64,000 nt of DNA from NCBI RefSeq assembly GCF_910592395.1, contig NC_088312.1:20467292-20531291 (forward strand), read 5' to 3'. Position numbers and translations under genes: made by a program. Position 1 is the stretch's first letter; each line of letters starts with the position of its first letter. The notes beneath the pieces are model-generated. The model saw nothing but the letters and a program-made list of their open reading frames with translations. It had not been told where the DNA came from and made no database searches. Below are positions 46,050 to 60,222 of this stretch, one piece after another. This stretch comes from Lineus longissimus. Its lineage: Eukaryota; Nemertea; Pilidiophora; Heteronemertea; Lineidae.

Positions 46050-46445
46050 TGGTATTTTTATTCAGTAACAGATGAACCAAGAGCTGTTCTTCGAGATCTT
46101 CTTGTCTGATGTCAGAATAGCAGTGGTTCCGGCGACTACGCTGGCCCTCTTCCCCTAGCATTTCAAGAAGTATTCGTAGTCGTGTTTTTGACAAGGCACC
46201 ATTTCGTATACGAGTTTCTATGCGCGGTTCATTCCCTCCACAGAACCACTCGTCGGTGCCGTTCTCATGCAGATCCGCAATGAACAAAGTGTCTTCGCTC
46301 TCTCCGCCATCTTCATCTCCTTTTCCTGCACGTTTCAGACGATCGCGTCAGCGGTGTTTGGTGCAGTAGTGTCCTGGTCGCCAACGACCACAGCATTCCC
46401 TGCCAATCTGTCCGCCCGTTCATTGAATCGGATTCCTGCATACAT
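45990..46445 (-). pseudogene. RNase H-like domain fragment, frameshifted
   Basis: Minus strand. A frame from 46445 reads MYAGIRFNERADRLAGNAVV, matching the GIxxNExADxLAxxA end of RNase H domains (the last catalytic Asp region), then hits a stop near 46335. Another frame, from about 46330 to 45991, continues with GNEPRIETRIRNGALSKTRL and ILLEMLGE, a segment like the usual sequel of such RNase H proteins in invertebrate genomes. At least one frameshift separates the two. It is most likely a decayed retroelement or RNase H-like gene copy. Confidence 0.5.
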
Positions 46446-48304
46446 GTAGCCTAGCTTTGGATCTAGACGACTTTTACTTCTGCTTTGATTAGCCTGAGTA
46501 AATGGAACCAAGTTTTCTTTATGCGACCTCGATGGAGTTTGCTGAAGAGGCCATGGGTGTCAGTCAATATGATTGTGTATTCATCCTATTCAAGAAATTC
46601 AAGGTGACATGTGTAAATATTCACCAGGTAAACGGCAAAGGTTAGCAATATCGTTCTAAAGAGCGGAATTAGCAAGATCCTTTTCATGACATTACAAAAT
46701 GTCATTCTCAGTGGCGACTTTGGAGCAAGATAAACCAAAGAATGGCGGAACGATGCTGATTGGTCGACTATCGCGACTGAACACCCTTGCAAAGCAAATA
46801 ATCTTCCAATTACGATGGCCATTCATAGAGTTCCATTCTTGCTCAAGATTCCGATCGAGAGATTGTCTAAGGGATGATTTGTTTGTCCTTAAAAACTCTT
46901 AAAGGTCTAGTTACGCCGTTCATTTGAACTTTGAAACGTGAAATTGAATTTGGGATAGTTCTTTAATGTTAATCAAAGTGAATAACTAACTTTTCAGTTT
47001 AACACTTTCGTAACCTCGCCAATGGGCTATTTATCAAGAGCTCTGGACATGAAATGTCATTGAAATCACTCTGATACTCAATAGTACAGAAACCACCAAG
47101 AAGATAGCAAAGTTTCGCAAGGCGCAAGAACGGAACTGAATAGGCTCGAGACGAGCTTTGATAAAAATTTCATTTTTCTTCCTCTTCCTCTTTCTCATTC
47201 CCAAACAGCCCGAGGCAAGTACAATATGGAAGGTGTGTCACAAAAGTCTTTTATAACTGTCCCGTAATGATTCTTTTGAGTCATTTTTCATAAATAATAG
47301 CATACAACTTCTCGGAATGCGAACAACAGAGGAAAGTTTTTGAAACCGAGATTGGTGAATGCTTTACATTCCAAAACCTCTGCATTACTTTAACTCTCGG
47401 ATGTAGACTTATTAACTAAACAATAGACTTTCTGCGTAGGAAGACGGGCGAGATATCAATATCAATTAGAGTTAGAATATTACGAAGTCAATTAATCGGA
47501 AGGATAATAAACAGGGGGATGACGTAAAGAGGAGAGTACTCCCCTGACAAAGGTGTCACCATTCTAAGCTTTAAGCATTCTAAACAAGTAGTTTTTGAGA
47601 CAAATTTTACAACTTAATTTTACCCACGTCCAATTTGGTGGCCAGTTTAACGCATAATTGCACAGGAGATGATGTCGGAAAATTCACTCGACCTTATAAA
47701 AGTGAAGATAGAGTAATACCAAGAGACGAGGAATGGGCGACATATCTAATCATCTCCAGCCGTATTGGCATCGTGTGTTGACAGTTACCCCGCACGGGAT
47801 CAAACGTTCCGCACTCTTGTCAGCAGCAGCGGAATTGTTTTGCCCCAAAGACTCATTGACCATTTGCTAATGTGAGTGAGAGTATGAAATATCCAAAAAA
47901 TCCACCCGGTGTTGGCTCCTTTCAATGCAGAAGATTATCTAGCTAACAGTTTCCGATCTAAGTTTTGTCGAGCAGGAAAAAAGGTAGGATGAGTACTTTG
48001 GTCTGCATCTGGTCAATGCAGATAACATAGATTCATATTTTTTCATCAATAACGCCAGCGAGCATGTCATGCCCAATTTGGCCCACTTGTACATGGAACA
48101 CTATCATATCGATAATACGTATTTAAAAAAGGAAACTTTAAGAGAAAAACCTAAAATCTCGATTCTTGTCTTGCGGTGGTTTGATATCCATGAACCATCA
48201 CAAGGCCGGTCCTTAGTTCACCGAAATTCGCTCTATTTCACACAAGGTTCAGATCGCCATAGCCTGGCTATTAGATGCGACGAAAATCTCCATCCAAACG
48301 TGAA
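46446..48304. other. No gene seen
   Basis: AT-rich spacer. Small frames at 46586-46902 on both strands have no domain. Confidence 0.45.
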
Positions 48305-48376
48305 AGCCTTGGTGGTTCAACGGTTAGAATGCTAGACTTTCGGTCTGGTGGTTCACGGGTTCGATTCCCAGTGAAT
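48305..48376 (+). tRNA. tRNA-Glu(TTC)-like sequence, acceptor degenerate
   Basis: Box A TGGTTCAACGG at 48312 and perfect box B GGTTCGATTCC at 48358, anticodon stem CTAGA/TCTGG with loop CTTTCGG (anticodon TTC), and a T-run (CTCTTTTTTC) downstream. The standard acceptor and T stems pair poorly. Instead TTCAC..GTGAA and GTGGTTCA..TGAATCCAC can pair with a bulge. It is a tRNA pseudogene or an unusual tRNA-derived transcript. Confidence 0.5.
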
Positions 48377-50040
48377 CCACTATATCTTTCTCTTTTTTCA
48401 TCTTCATTTTGTTGTTATTTATTCATTCATACATATTCTATTATTATTATTATTCATTTTTCAATTATTTAAATAACATTATTATCATTATCATTAATAT
48501 CTTGAAAAAAAGCCGAGCCCGAACTTTACAAACTCAGGCGCACGATGGATGGACATAGGTACAACGACGGTAGATCGGCATGCTTTGTCGACAACATACT
48601 CTAGCAACACGGAAACTTTATCTTGAACACTCCCAACACTCATGCGCCCTAAGCTGGGAATCGGGCAAATCGACCTCTGCCACTGCCACCCCCAAAATGC
48701 CCAGACTTTGCAGCCCAGAGGGACTAGTTGGGCCGTCTGGAACCTGCATCTAGCACGAACTATTCGTCACCTGCACAGGACTGTCCATCTTTGACTGGGA
48801 ACGCAGATGAATAATAAGTATTGTTTTCTAAAGAAATACATGTAACTTAATTCAACTTACTTTTTGAACATAATCAATCATGTTTATGATCCTTTTTTGT
48901 AATTTTTATATTAGGTTCTATGGATATGAGAGGAAATTAAATTCATGTAGTCTGCTTAATATCAATTCCAACAATAGCTCATATTCCATACATTGTAAAC
49001 ATAAAAGCCTCTTACAGTCAAAATTCAACCATTCGAATAAAGGAAGGGATTAAATAATCTTTTTTCTCTCTTTCAATAATTTGCTGACATTGGATATACG
49101 TTACAGGGATGTAAAGCAATCCTATCAAATAGAAGTTTAGCTTTTTTTGCCCAAAATCACGTTAATTGACAAGGAAGAGTCTAAATAGGGCATAAAACGG
49201 AACTATTTCATATAAATGCATGTAACTCGAAGTGGTGTACGGAAATCTGAGATTTCTTTACATAAGTATGTTAAAATCCCATCATAAATAAGTAACAGTC
49301 GATAAGCAGAAAAAAAGTATGTTGAATGAGCTTTACAAATTTTGTTCTAATTTATAGCGACTTCGATTCCTGTTGCCATTTTATTTTAAAGGTGCGTAAT
49401 TCTTCCGAAGTAACCCGCTCTGTGGGACAGCCCCAATAGTTGTGACGTCAGACGGGTAAATGAATGCCCCGCTTTCGCGTGTTTGCACGTGTAGGCAAGG
49501 CGCATGTAATCGAACAAGCTTTAAGAGATGACAGGAATTGTGATAAACTCCCTGGCAGATTGCCATGCTGTCGCCAATGGCAAGCAACAATTACATTCCT
49601 CAAGGTTCATCTTAACGTAAAAAAAGAAAATGTAAGGAAACTCTAGAAATCTGACAATTGAAATTGCTCTTCATATTTGTGGATCTCGGCACCACAGTTT
49701 TTGTAAAATTTCGAAACTCGACTTTTTCTGGTTTCATTTATTTGGGTTCTTTTCTGCCGGAGCTTTTAGTGCGTAGGTGTGTGTGTTTTAGCTGATCCTC
49801 GTAATCATTGCCGGTGGTTGCTGAATATGCCCGGTGTAACATTTCCCGGGGAAACACGCTGAAACGGAAACACTGAAAACGTTATGTGACCGGGTTTTCA
49901 GACGATTCTGGTTGTCACTTGTAACGGGTCACGTGGTCACTTGTCATGAGAATGTTTGTTTTACATTGACTAAGGCTTGTTTGAAATGAGGGTGAAAAGT
50001 GACGGACGAAATGATAACCAGATGTCTTTGTGATCCCATC
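48377..50040. other. No gene seen
   Basis: AT-rich spacer with ATT-rich low-complexity sequence at 48438-48500. No supported coding exon. Confidence 0.5.
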
Positions 50041-50065
50041 CTGAGGGAACGCACATTTTAGTGCC

Positions 50066-50185
50066 CAACAATAGCAACAAAACCGACAACAACATCAACG
50101 GAGGCAGCAACAGAAACAGCAACAACAGCAACAACAGGAACAGCAGCAACACCAGCAGCAACAACAACAACAACAAAAACAACGG
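50066..50185. repeat. CAA/CAG microsatellite
   Basis: An impure AACAGCAACAACAGCAACAAC tract of about 120 bp. Frames across it give poly-Asn/Ser on plus or poly-Leu on minus and are repeat artefacts. Confidence 0.9.
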
Positions 50186-53100
50186 CCTTTTAACTGCCTT
50201 TTTGCCATAAATAGTCTGCATCCTATTAAGAGCGATCGATTTAATGAATACATATGCATATCAAACACCAGTGATGCACCACGATGCTAAATTTACCAAT
50301 CAAATATTGCACGAGTGCTCAGCTAAAGTGGTATAACTGCTGTTGGCCTTTATAGCCAATCGAAGTCGATAGCCAACATACGTTCATGACTTACAATAAT
50401 AGAAACCTCACATTGATTCAACAAGCGGCGAGAACACCCTTGCAATTTACCATATAAATACGACACAGTGGCCAAATCATCACGTACCGTGTACAAAAAA
50501 TCAATTATTAATCTCGCAGAAAGTGAATGAATGACGTACCTGAGATACAGGCTGCAACGCCGCCTGTCGGAGATCGTCCGCGATTTGGAGCGGAACATTC
50601 AGGGTTTGTCTTCTCAGATGCATACGGGGGTGGATTGAGTCATCATTTACGTTTAACTCTAGAGAGTCTTATATGAAAAGGGCGATTTTGATATTAACTT
50701 GGTTTATTTCACGGAAGGCGCGGTGCTGGTGATAAGTATACAATTGCGGCATGAGTACCTACGGAGTATGGTCTTTACTCGTTTTGGTGTTTATATACCT
50801 TTGTCTTGGAAGTTACACAGTTGCCGGTAGTAAGTACATATTCATTTATACTTTCACACTTTCTTGGTGTTGTAGATATTGTTGAAAGTGTTAACAATTC
50901 CGCTGTCACGACAGAAAATGGTTGGACACAATTTTTTACAACTTTGTTATTATTCTCTGCATGTTTTGTTTCTTCAAGATTTGAAATAAGTATGTGTGGG
51001 GGATAAATCAGAACTGATTTGACGAAAGTTTGTTTGTAACGTTTCGAATTACGTCGCGTAAGCAAGCGTTGAGGGTGAAATGTCTACACGAGGTCTATAT
51101 TCGACGTAAAATCTGAACAGTATGCCTTTAATATCACTCCCATTATATAAAAAATCCTGGGATTTTCAATCTTTTTTTCTACTTTATACCACATTTTCTT
51201 CTAAATGTACTTCGTCGAATGTAAAGCCGTAACTACCGTAAAGTCGAGCTCGATACTAAGGAGCGACAGTTTTTAGATTCAACGTTTCCATTAAAGGAAT
51301 CAATGTGCGATTACTTTTGCCTGTTTTCTTTAACTGTTATTATAAAGATTTTTTAGAAATATGAAAATCGTGAGTGAAATTACGTCGACTAGAGTTGAGT
51401 CTGTTTGGAACTTACATGTAGGAGAGGAATATTCTCGTATGGCTTCTGAATTTGTAATCGCCGATTTGGTATTTTAGGGTTTTAAGCCATAAAGCGAGGC
51501 TACCGATAGATCAGCAGTAATATTAGGGTAAGGGCTGGAGTGGGCATGATCATTTGAATCTCATTTACACATGTGTTTGGACAGACCTTATTCTGAAATC
51601 GTATGAGTTATGAAGGGAAAAAAACTCATTTCATGAAGTTTTTCATCAACAAAATTGTATATAATTGAGATTGTCACCAATTTGTCCAAACAAACCCTCC
51701 ACAAGTTTAACTATAAAACGTTACTGAAAGTTTGAAACCAAATTGAAATAAACCTCAAAAAGATAATCCGTTATGATACCTGAACTTCGAAGCGTAATTG
51801 ATCTCTTCTGATTGAATAACGAAACTTGTCAAATCTCGCATGTTGCCGTGCGAATCACGCTCTTTCCTGAGAAGCGCACTTTGTTACTTCGATATCGAAG
51901 AACCGCTATGAGTCTTCAGCTCTGTAAGGTGTTACAAGTGTTAGATTCCCATTGTCGGTCTTTGGACCAACATTAACATTACGTTTATATGCCCTTGACG
52001 GTTACAAAAGTCCAAGGAACACTTTAACAGCTTTAGCTTCTCGACGAACCGGCTTAGCTGCGAACGCTACAATCTTTACTGATTATGACAATAAAAATGA
52101 TCGATGTCGCGTATCCGTAAACTTCCAGAATGGTAGCTGAACAAAAACCGGCCAAGAATTCCTCAGCGGATAAGGCATTTCCATAACGTTCCAGTTAGTT
52201 AATCCGATTTAATTTCTAAGTCAGTATTTTTCTCTTAACTGCAACCTTAGGAATCATTAAATCAAAATGTTTAAATCTCATTTGAAACATTTGAAAATGA
52301 GCAGTACGTTAGTGAAATGTGATATTAGTCCCTCGTCTGAATATCAGCAGTGCTTTGCTGAAACGTCATATAACATTAGTGCCTCGTTGCCTGGAAAGGC
52401 ATGGCCACCGATGAAGTATTGGGGCGTCCTTGTAATCCTTAGAGGACAACACAGAAATCCTCAGTTAATCCTGTCTGGTTAATCTCATGCTCGTCCACTG
52501 TAGAGATTTCACTTCGAAATTTAGTTCCCAGACTTGTGTGGATGAATTACAGTTAGGGTTAACTACGCTTCATATACGTTTGTTTCCTTGGCATATTACT
52601 TAGTTTTATGTTTAAGTATCATGATGATATATCTGGTCAAGGACCCGACCAGTGATGCCTCGATTCTGGTACCTTAATTCCCATGCATCTGGACGCTGGC
52701 GTATCGAATTCCTGACTACGTTTTTCTAACCATCATGTCGAACCTCAAGGTCTGTGTTTGAGCCGATAAAGAGTACAAGATGTAACTACATAATATAATA
52801 TTATATTATATAATTTTATTTCATGGACACTGATAGGAAAGATACATACAATTGTAATAAAATATAATTGAAAAAATTAAATAACAAATTAAAAACAAGC
52901 CTAAAAACCAGTGCCCATGCGGCACTACCCAAAGGTCAGAGACCTGCTCGCGGGTGTCCGCTAAAATAAAATTACAATACCAACATTTTAAAACAAAAAC
53001 GAGAGTATTTTTAACCATATGTTTATAGACGACAGGTTGGACACCTGCAGCGGCTAACCCACGTGCACGCGTCCTCCGGGTCAAATATCTGTTGCAGCCT

Positions 53101-55362
53101 GTGTCCATATTCAGCCCTTAGCTCCTTTTTGAACCTGAACCATGAATGAGTATCTCCTCAACTTGTTGAAAATGGATTTATATCCGGCTTTTCAACTAAC
53201 AGCCTTGCTTCAGTCAAGAAGACCTCGTTTACCATCGAGATTTAACTTGTGATATCACTCCAGGCAAGTACAATCAATTCGGTGCAGAATTAGTCTAATT
53301 TTATAATTCTTATTAGTCATTTAAAAGAAAAATAGCTTGACAATATGACAGCTCCTGGTAAAATTAGAAAATTGGGATGATGTTGTAGCCCATTGGCGAC
53401 AACCAGGTGCAACATAACATCGTGATTTTTACATGTTGTTAGCTAATCAGCAAACACGATATTTTTCCAACAGTTGCATAATATGTGACAATCATTCTAC
53501 TTTACCGCCAGCAGAAACAATCTAAACGACATGTAAGTAAAATTTAAACATTCATTTTTAAGTATTATGCTGGCAGTAGTGTTATGTACAAAGGGCAAAC
53601 GCCATATCCACGTTTCGGAATTGCGGGTACCAAAGTATGAATGGTCAGTCTGCCAAATGTCATGCGTTTTGAACAAACCACCTTGATGATTTTCTCAGCA
53701 TCATGCCTCTCCGGCTCCGCATAATAAAACACCTATATGAGCAGTGCGTACCTGAGCAAAAAATGCTTCCCCAACCGATACGTCGGGAACATCGTCCCGT
53801 AAATTGAATAAAGATAAAACTCGTATAGATTTCCATTACCCGCATAAGTACAAAACGAGGATGAAAGCGCAGACAATGTCACATCACAGGAGACGCGAAT
53901 CTGAACCTAACGATATCAACGTCTAACCTTAGTCGAGGATAGATTAACTCTTGCCTTTTGGCAACCAAATGGCCTCACGTATTATATGGAAAGATGACAA
54001 GCGTTAAATTCGAAATCTTCATTTTGTCACCGTGACGAATCTAACTTTGTCGTTCCTGACTTTCTTAAATGGTATGATGTGAAACCTAAATTCAGTTCAG
54101 CCTGTCTCTCGACTACCTCTATAGAAAATGTATTTTTACAGTAAATTTCACTAGAAAATGACACTCCAATTTTTGTTGATTTCACCCAGAACAAGATGTT
54201 ATATATCATCTAAAGTATATATCTAAAATGTCTACTTTGCAAGAATCGCAGATGATATTCAACAAGTATGACCAAGTACGAGGCATTTGAAGCGAAATAC
54301 AGCCAACTTTTGTCAGCCTTTTTAGACTTATTTGCGTACATGACCATTTTCTCGTGAAATGATCCATAGCTAGCCAACGCCGTCGATGTGAGTAGCGAGT
54401 GAGACAAACCACCTGTCGTTGTGGTCAGTACGCCCCACTCCCCGTGTTAATCTGTCACCGTATGGGAAAAGTACAAATGTCAAGTTTCCGCTTGGTGAGA
54501 GCTATCCATGGATACTCACGAGAAGCTAGGATTGCCAATACGCAGTGTACGAATCAATTGCTTTACAATTCTACCCAGTATCACGTGTAAATACATTGAA
54601 TTTACGATAAATGCGCAAGCCAAAAAGTCTTCATACATGTACTTCCAATTGTGTTGTGTTAATTTTCGCACCGGTGACCTACCTGAGTATTGGTGTACGA
54701 TAACAAATTTATCATATGTGAATAAAAAAAAAACAACACAAAGCACCTTCTTTTCCCAATGGTAGGCTATAACCGTTATCTTGTCTCGTATATTGTCGCA
54801 TAGCCTTATTAGGCGTCTTCTTTGCCTCAGTGACACATTGATGCACGGACTTTGGTGTATGATAACAACTTTACATTGTGAATAAAAACCAGAATGACAG
54901 ATACAAAGTAATTTTGACGTGATTTGGTCTTCAGTATCCGATGTATAGTAAAGGTCACGTCTATGACAGTGAGGACAATTAGAAATTCAAGGCTTTGATG
55001 GTTGATCGGCGCTATAGGGCCATACTGTTAAATTCTCCTGTGGCCGACCATTCTTCCTTCATCAGTTGGTTCAGTGTAAAGTTACTTATTTCTGGCGAGA
55101 GGCTGTGTCGTGATTTTCTTTATTTAGACCAAGCAAAGACCGTCATGAGACCAAAGGTTCATTAAACTCACAGATGAAAAGATGTTAGTTCTTTTTAGAC
55201 TGACAACTATGTAAACTTTCTGAGATGACGGTGATTGACCCACTACTCCAGTGAAATGAACTCTGCCAATCGGTTGGTACGAGAATATTGTATTTATCCT
55301 TCATGACGCAAAGTGAAAGTCGTATCATGTATTGTCCCAAACTGGCTGAGAATTTCGTGAAC
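50186..55362. other. Long spacer, no gene supported
   Basis: Frames such as 50775-51065 and 52821-53108 (minus strand) lack domains and splice support. An AT palindrome ATAATATAATATTATATTATAT sits at about 52792-52813. Confidence 0.45.
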
Positions 55363-55547
55363 CTATACACCTTTCCAGAAATGGGGCGCTGAGTGTCCGA
55401 AATAGTGATGTCATAAGGGGAAACTGGGTCTTATGGTGGAGGGACAAAGGAGATAGTCATGGTTGACCAACACGCTTGAATGCCTTTGATGACAGACAAG
55501 GGGGAAAAAGTTAGTTCCAATGCAAGCCACCAATTTCGGGAAGCATG
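55363..55547 (-). repeat. Dispersed repeat Z, copy 1 (inverted)
   Basis: 185 bp, starting CTATACACCTTTCCAG, with GGGGCGCTGAGTGTCCGAAA, TAGTGATGTCATAAGGGG, ATAGTCATGGTTGACCAACAC and ending CGGGAAGCATG. It is the reverse complement of 60223-60403, roughly 90% identical by eye. Confidence 0.85.
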
Positions 55548-58500
55548 TACATGTATACTGGCTTGGCAATTCGTTAGAAAGGGTTCTCAATGAGTGTATT
55601 CTCTCTGGGTAATTCAATTGCTGCATTTGTCAATTCTGTTTGGGAGGGGTATATCTTTTAAATTGCATTTTGTCATTGTCTTCAAAAGGTTACAATGGAA
55701 ATCTAACGAGGAAGACATTGAAATAAGAACATCAAGGCTAATGTACTGAATGATGTGAACGTCGTCATAATTTCATTGATCATTTCAAGAATAGAACATG
55801 ACGACGTAAAAAAAATAAAGAAAAACAGAAAGGATACTTTCAGCTGCTGAATCACATTGATCATGGAAAGTTTCCCTATCAATTGGAGACCAACATCGGT
55901 ATGCCTGAGTTTCGGAGCAACGTGGGGCTTATCGCTTTGTGGTCCGAGCACGGACAGCCAAGTAGCCCTCGTTAAGAATACTCATATCACACGGTTGTTC
56001 TTATTCAAATTGGTCCCAGTGTGTCTCTCCCAATTGAAGGTGGTTTGGAGGTTCTCAAATGGATTTCCGTTTGTAGTAGGTCGATAGTGTTTCACGTGGG
56101 CTGTGAATTCCTTTCTTGGCAACGGCATTGGCAGGTACTCGAATAGGATTCCCAAGGCATGTTTGGCCCTGAGCTTTCCATGAGCCCAAATCTCATTCCT
56201 TTCCTCGGGAGGGGCTGAATTTCAAGTTGTAGCGTTTGATGCTAACAATATCTGTCTTCTTTGGAGTGCTGCGGATGCACCTGATAGCAAAGATTTGGAA
56301 TAACCTACTAAATCAGAAAACCATCACGAATCAGACAAGAAGTATCGCTCCACTAATTTCATTGAAATTTTTTTTCTGGCTTCAGTCTACTGGGTAATCT
56401 CCTCTATCTTATTGCACCATCAAGCGCGTATTGATCGGTTTCCCGGAACACCTTCCCCTAAGGTCGCCCTGTTAATCAAGTGAGTCTGTTAGCTAAATGA
56501 AGTGTCTTCATTATTTTTTAACGTGGTGGAACGGTACGCGTGTCTGTTGGATAGAAAACGCCAACACTCTGCCGATACTGGAAGTGACTGGTGTTACGAA
56601 ACAGACGACTTTGTAATGCCCACTCACTCCTTAGGTCTGCTGATAAACATATATATGGAACTATTATTTCTTTATAAATGCAATGTCTATCGACTTCTCA
56701 GACTGACAGTGATAAGCCAATATTTCTACTTTGAGGCAAAATCTTCACAAAAGGATTTTATTCATTACCTCCATTAGACGATCAAACGCCCCTATTTTTC
56801 TTCCAATTTGAAGTTTGGAGACAAATAATATCTCATATCATTCATTATAAGTTACATCATAGAGATCGTGGCCTCTGATTACGTGATTTTTAAATTTGAC
56901 AAAGACAAGGTAGAGTACAACATGTACATTGACTCCTGTTTGGGCGAACATCGAACGCGCAACCCTTTTTCTAGCCGCAACGGGAATCGAGATGGAAGAA
57001 ATATGGGTTACACACACTCACGTCACATCTTTCCGGTGACACCACCATAGACCTTTTTTACTTCGCTTGTTCTAAGCCGTTAGTACGGGTTCGAAATCTG
57101 CCTAATGTTGCCAATGCCTCGATGAGATGCCGAAGATGAGGCAGTCGCGACAAAGCTTACCAGAGATCCAAAGTAACCTTAAGAAGGATAACGAGGCCTT
57201 GGATATTTTTTGACGCGGCTTGTCATTGTCGCTTGCGCTGAATAAAAAAATAAGCCGCAAACTGTGATTTTTGATATGTGGTATGACACTTTAGGGTAAA
57301 AAAACGAAATATGACGAAAACGTCCAACTAAACAACTTCGTATTATGTGTGTTAGGTGATAGCCAACCTTGTCTGAATAGATAGATTATGTGTTGCTAAC
57401 CTGACTGCCGCAGTCCAACGTAGGCTTAGTCGGGATATTATACCGCGCTGCCTCAGATAGCGCGCATCAGTGGCAAGTCCCTGGAGACAAGGAAACCCAA
57501 CCTGGCTTCCGGACATTTTTGTCGGCAATGATATTTCACTTTTAGAAGGGGACCTAGTTTCTTAAGACAACTGACGTCACTGATTTAGCGTTAACTTGCC
57601 TTGGCGTTATCTCCTTCAGTTAAGCTCATTATACTTAACGCCAAGTTAAAGTTAGTGATTTAGAACTTGTTCTGAACACTCGGTGTAGAAGTAGAAAATG
57701 TCCCGCTGGAAAAAGTCCGACCGTATCATATTCTGACGGATTATATGATAGATTGTTCTATAGAGGCCACGACTGTTAATACCTAAAGTTAAAAGCGCAT
57801 CATAGAATCCTTTATTCACCAGACATTCTATCCCAGGACATTTAAATTCTTACAGCAGGCTAAGGGTAGGCGAACGACAATAATCACAATTCATTAGTTA
57901 TTGTACTAATGTTTAACGAAATAGTCAATATGACCACAAACAGGTTTGCTCAGCTCTCCAACTACTGTACAGCGGCTCTGAATATCAAAGTCAATACATG
58001 TTGTGATATAGATAGTCAATAGGACAGTTTAACTCGTGTGCTATACTGGTAATTAGAAGTAGCCATCACGATATCCAATGATTGGTCATAATCGGTTCTT
58101 CAACCTTTGAAATGTGATATCAATCAGCCAACGCATTTTTCTACTGTAATCACAAAGTTAAAATCAATTGAGAAAACAATGTACGGTGTAGGTTGCAGGG
58201 CTATTAATAATTGAACACTAGGCTAGTTTGATTAATGTACCGATTCCCTTTGATGATATCAAATGAAAGTTGCTATCGATGCAGAATTTTTCTGAGATGA
58301 AAAGTTGACTTTTTATTTTCCGTTCCGGACGGAACAACACTTTTGTGTATGAGCCATTTCGCAATTGATGAAAGCTTAGAAGAAGTTGAGCAAGGGCACG
58401 AGTTGCAGCCCTATAACAGGGGCCGGCCAGGATGTTTTCTACTGTGTATCACAGTCGTGTACATTTGAAACTGATTGTGTATGCATTGAACAACATGTCA

Positions 58501-60222
58501 TCCTTAATAAGCGTACACCAGTGATTGCCATTGATTGACCAATAAATTAGTTCGATATTGCATTTCAATGAGCCACCAAAGGTTGTCACAATGGCGCAAT
58601 CGATTCGGAAAACAGATAATTGGAATATAACCGTTGACGTACCTTCGTGCTGTAACTGTTAATGACTTTTGACACTTATAGAAACATATCAATGGGCACG
58701 TTATGTCATATTGATAGTTAATAGTTTTAGACTCCTTAGTGGCCCTGGAAGTAGATTTCTTGATGACGTCGTTCCCTGCCAACGCAGGCCACAATTACTA
58801 GTACTCCAAGATTCTTTGAGCCACAGGCGAGTGAAGGACCAGATTCATCTGATCAGTCCCTAGTTAATTGATACACAGGGCCTCAATGCATAGTAAGTTA
58901 GGTCAAAGGTTATGGTGTGGTGTACCGATCCCTCGCCTGGTGGTTAAGGCGACCGCCTCGTGAACGGCAAGTCAACGATACGAGCCCCGTTGATTACGCG
59001 CCATCTACTTAAATATGGAGTAAAAGTGCCTTCATGCCAGGCTTGGGGCTAGATATAGGAGTTTGGAAGCAAAAAGTGTCTCATTAGCCAATACTATCTG
59101 CCCCTGTCTTAATAAGGGTTGACACTAAACAAACACATTTATAGTGTCGAGGAGGATTTTGATTGTCCGTCCTGAAGTGACGGACAACCGGATCCACGTA
59201 ATACCCGTCGCTGCTCTATGCTTGATGCAATGGCCTAAAAGTGTGCTAAATTAATTTGCTTTCTGCAGTCAGGTCATCACTATTGGCTCCCTGCTCGCCG
59301 TCATTAGTAGAAACAAGCAAGCTTTTATTTTTGGGTGATAAACGACGTTTTGATGGAGTCTGACAAAGTAACAAAGAATTGCCAGTGTTCAGATGGGGAA
59401 ACCATGAGTAATACCTAGTTGTTGGACCTATATTCCACCTTGGTTACGTAATCAACATTTTGTTGAAAAATTACGGCAAAAAAACCCTTGGGATTCCTTA
59501 ATGTTCTTTGTTTCTAGTACATACACGGTCTCCAATCAAAGACAACATTGCTTGATTCCTACGCGTTATACATGAGCGATATCGCGAACGAATAAATAAT
59601 TTGTCTTCGATCGGACGCCGTGGTGGACATATGGCCTTTTTAAATACCGCGTGTAGATTTCAGCCATACAACAGGCTTGGGTGCAATTTCAACGAAATAT
59701 CATAAATCGCCTTTGCCGTACTATCAATGTTGACACTAGCAAAATGCCTCATGTAGTCATTATCAACCGCTTATCGTTTCCCTTTGATGATTGCTCGATA
59801 TCCGTAAAATACCAATAATGAGCCTTCTCGATTAAGTCATGTCAGGGAGATCGATACATGAACGCATCAAATGACTCGGATCCTTCCGGTAGTTATCTAT
59901 TGGTCTACGTGAAAGGAAACCGCGTCTATCGTTGGAGGAATACGCGATGATGGTGAAAAAAACATCTGTGACCAACTCTGACCTGGTCGATCTCTGGTCC
60001 AGTAGAGGTCACCGGGATATCGCCCACTGCAAGTATTGCACTCGGTTTGTAAATGGTTCTTTAGTAGATTTCGGTTTGGATGCCGGGAAAAACCCAAGGT
60101 TGTGTTTATGGATGAACCAGCGTGGCTCTTCACAACAATTTTGAGGTTCAATGTTGGATGAACTAATATGGTGGCAAGTACAGATCAAATAAAGATCCCG
60201 CGTCGTTGGACAGTAGCCTATT
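55548..60222. other. Long spacer, no gene supported
   Basis: No supported exon. It holds the short repeat at 57589-57660 and a weak tRNA-like stretch near 58930. The frames at 56502-57050 show no domains. Confidence 0.45.
57589..57660. mobile_element. Short inverted-repeat element (MITE-like)
   Basis: GCGTTAACTTGCCTTGGCGTTATC opens and TTAACGCCAAGTTAAAG closes a short stretch; the inner motif CTCCTTCAGT is shared with 21841-21876. The arms GTTAACTTG..TTGGCGTTA and TTAACGCCAAGTTAA pair. Confidence 0.5.

Noticed and set aside
46249-46449. Plus-strand frame of 60 codons with hydrophobic residues
   Set aside because: It is the shadow of the RNase H-like fragment on the opposite strand.
49970-50221. 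Poly-leucine protein on the minus strand
   Set aside because: It is the translation of a CAA/CAG microsatellite.
58920-58990. tRNA-Ser-like sequence (CCTGGTGGTTAAGGCGACCGCC)
   Set aside because: Box A is fair but box B and the acceptor are too degenerate. At most it is an old SINE head.
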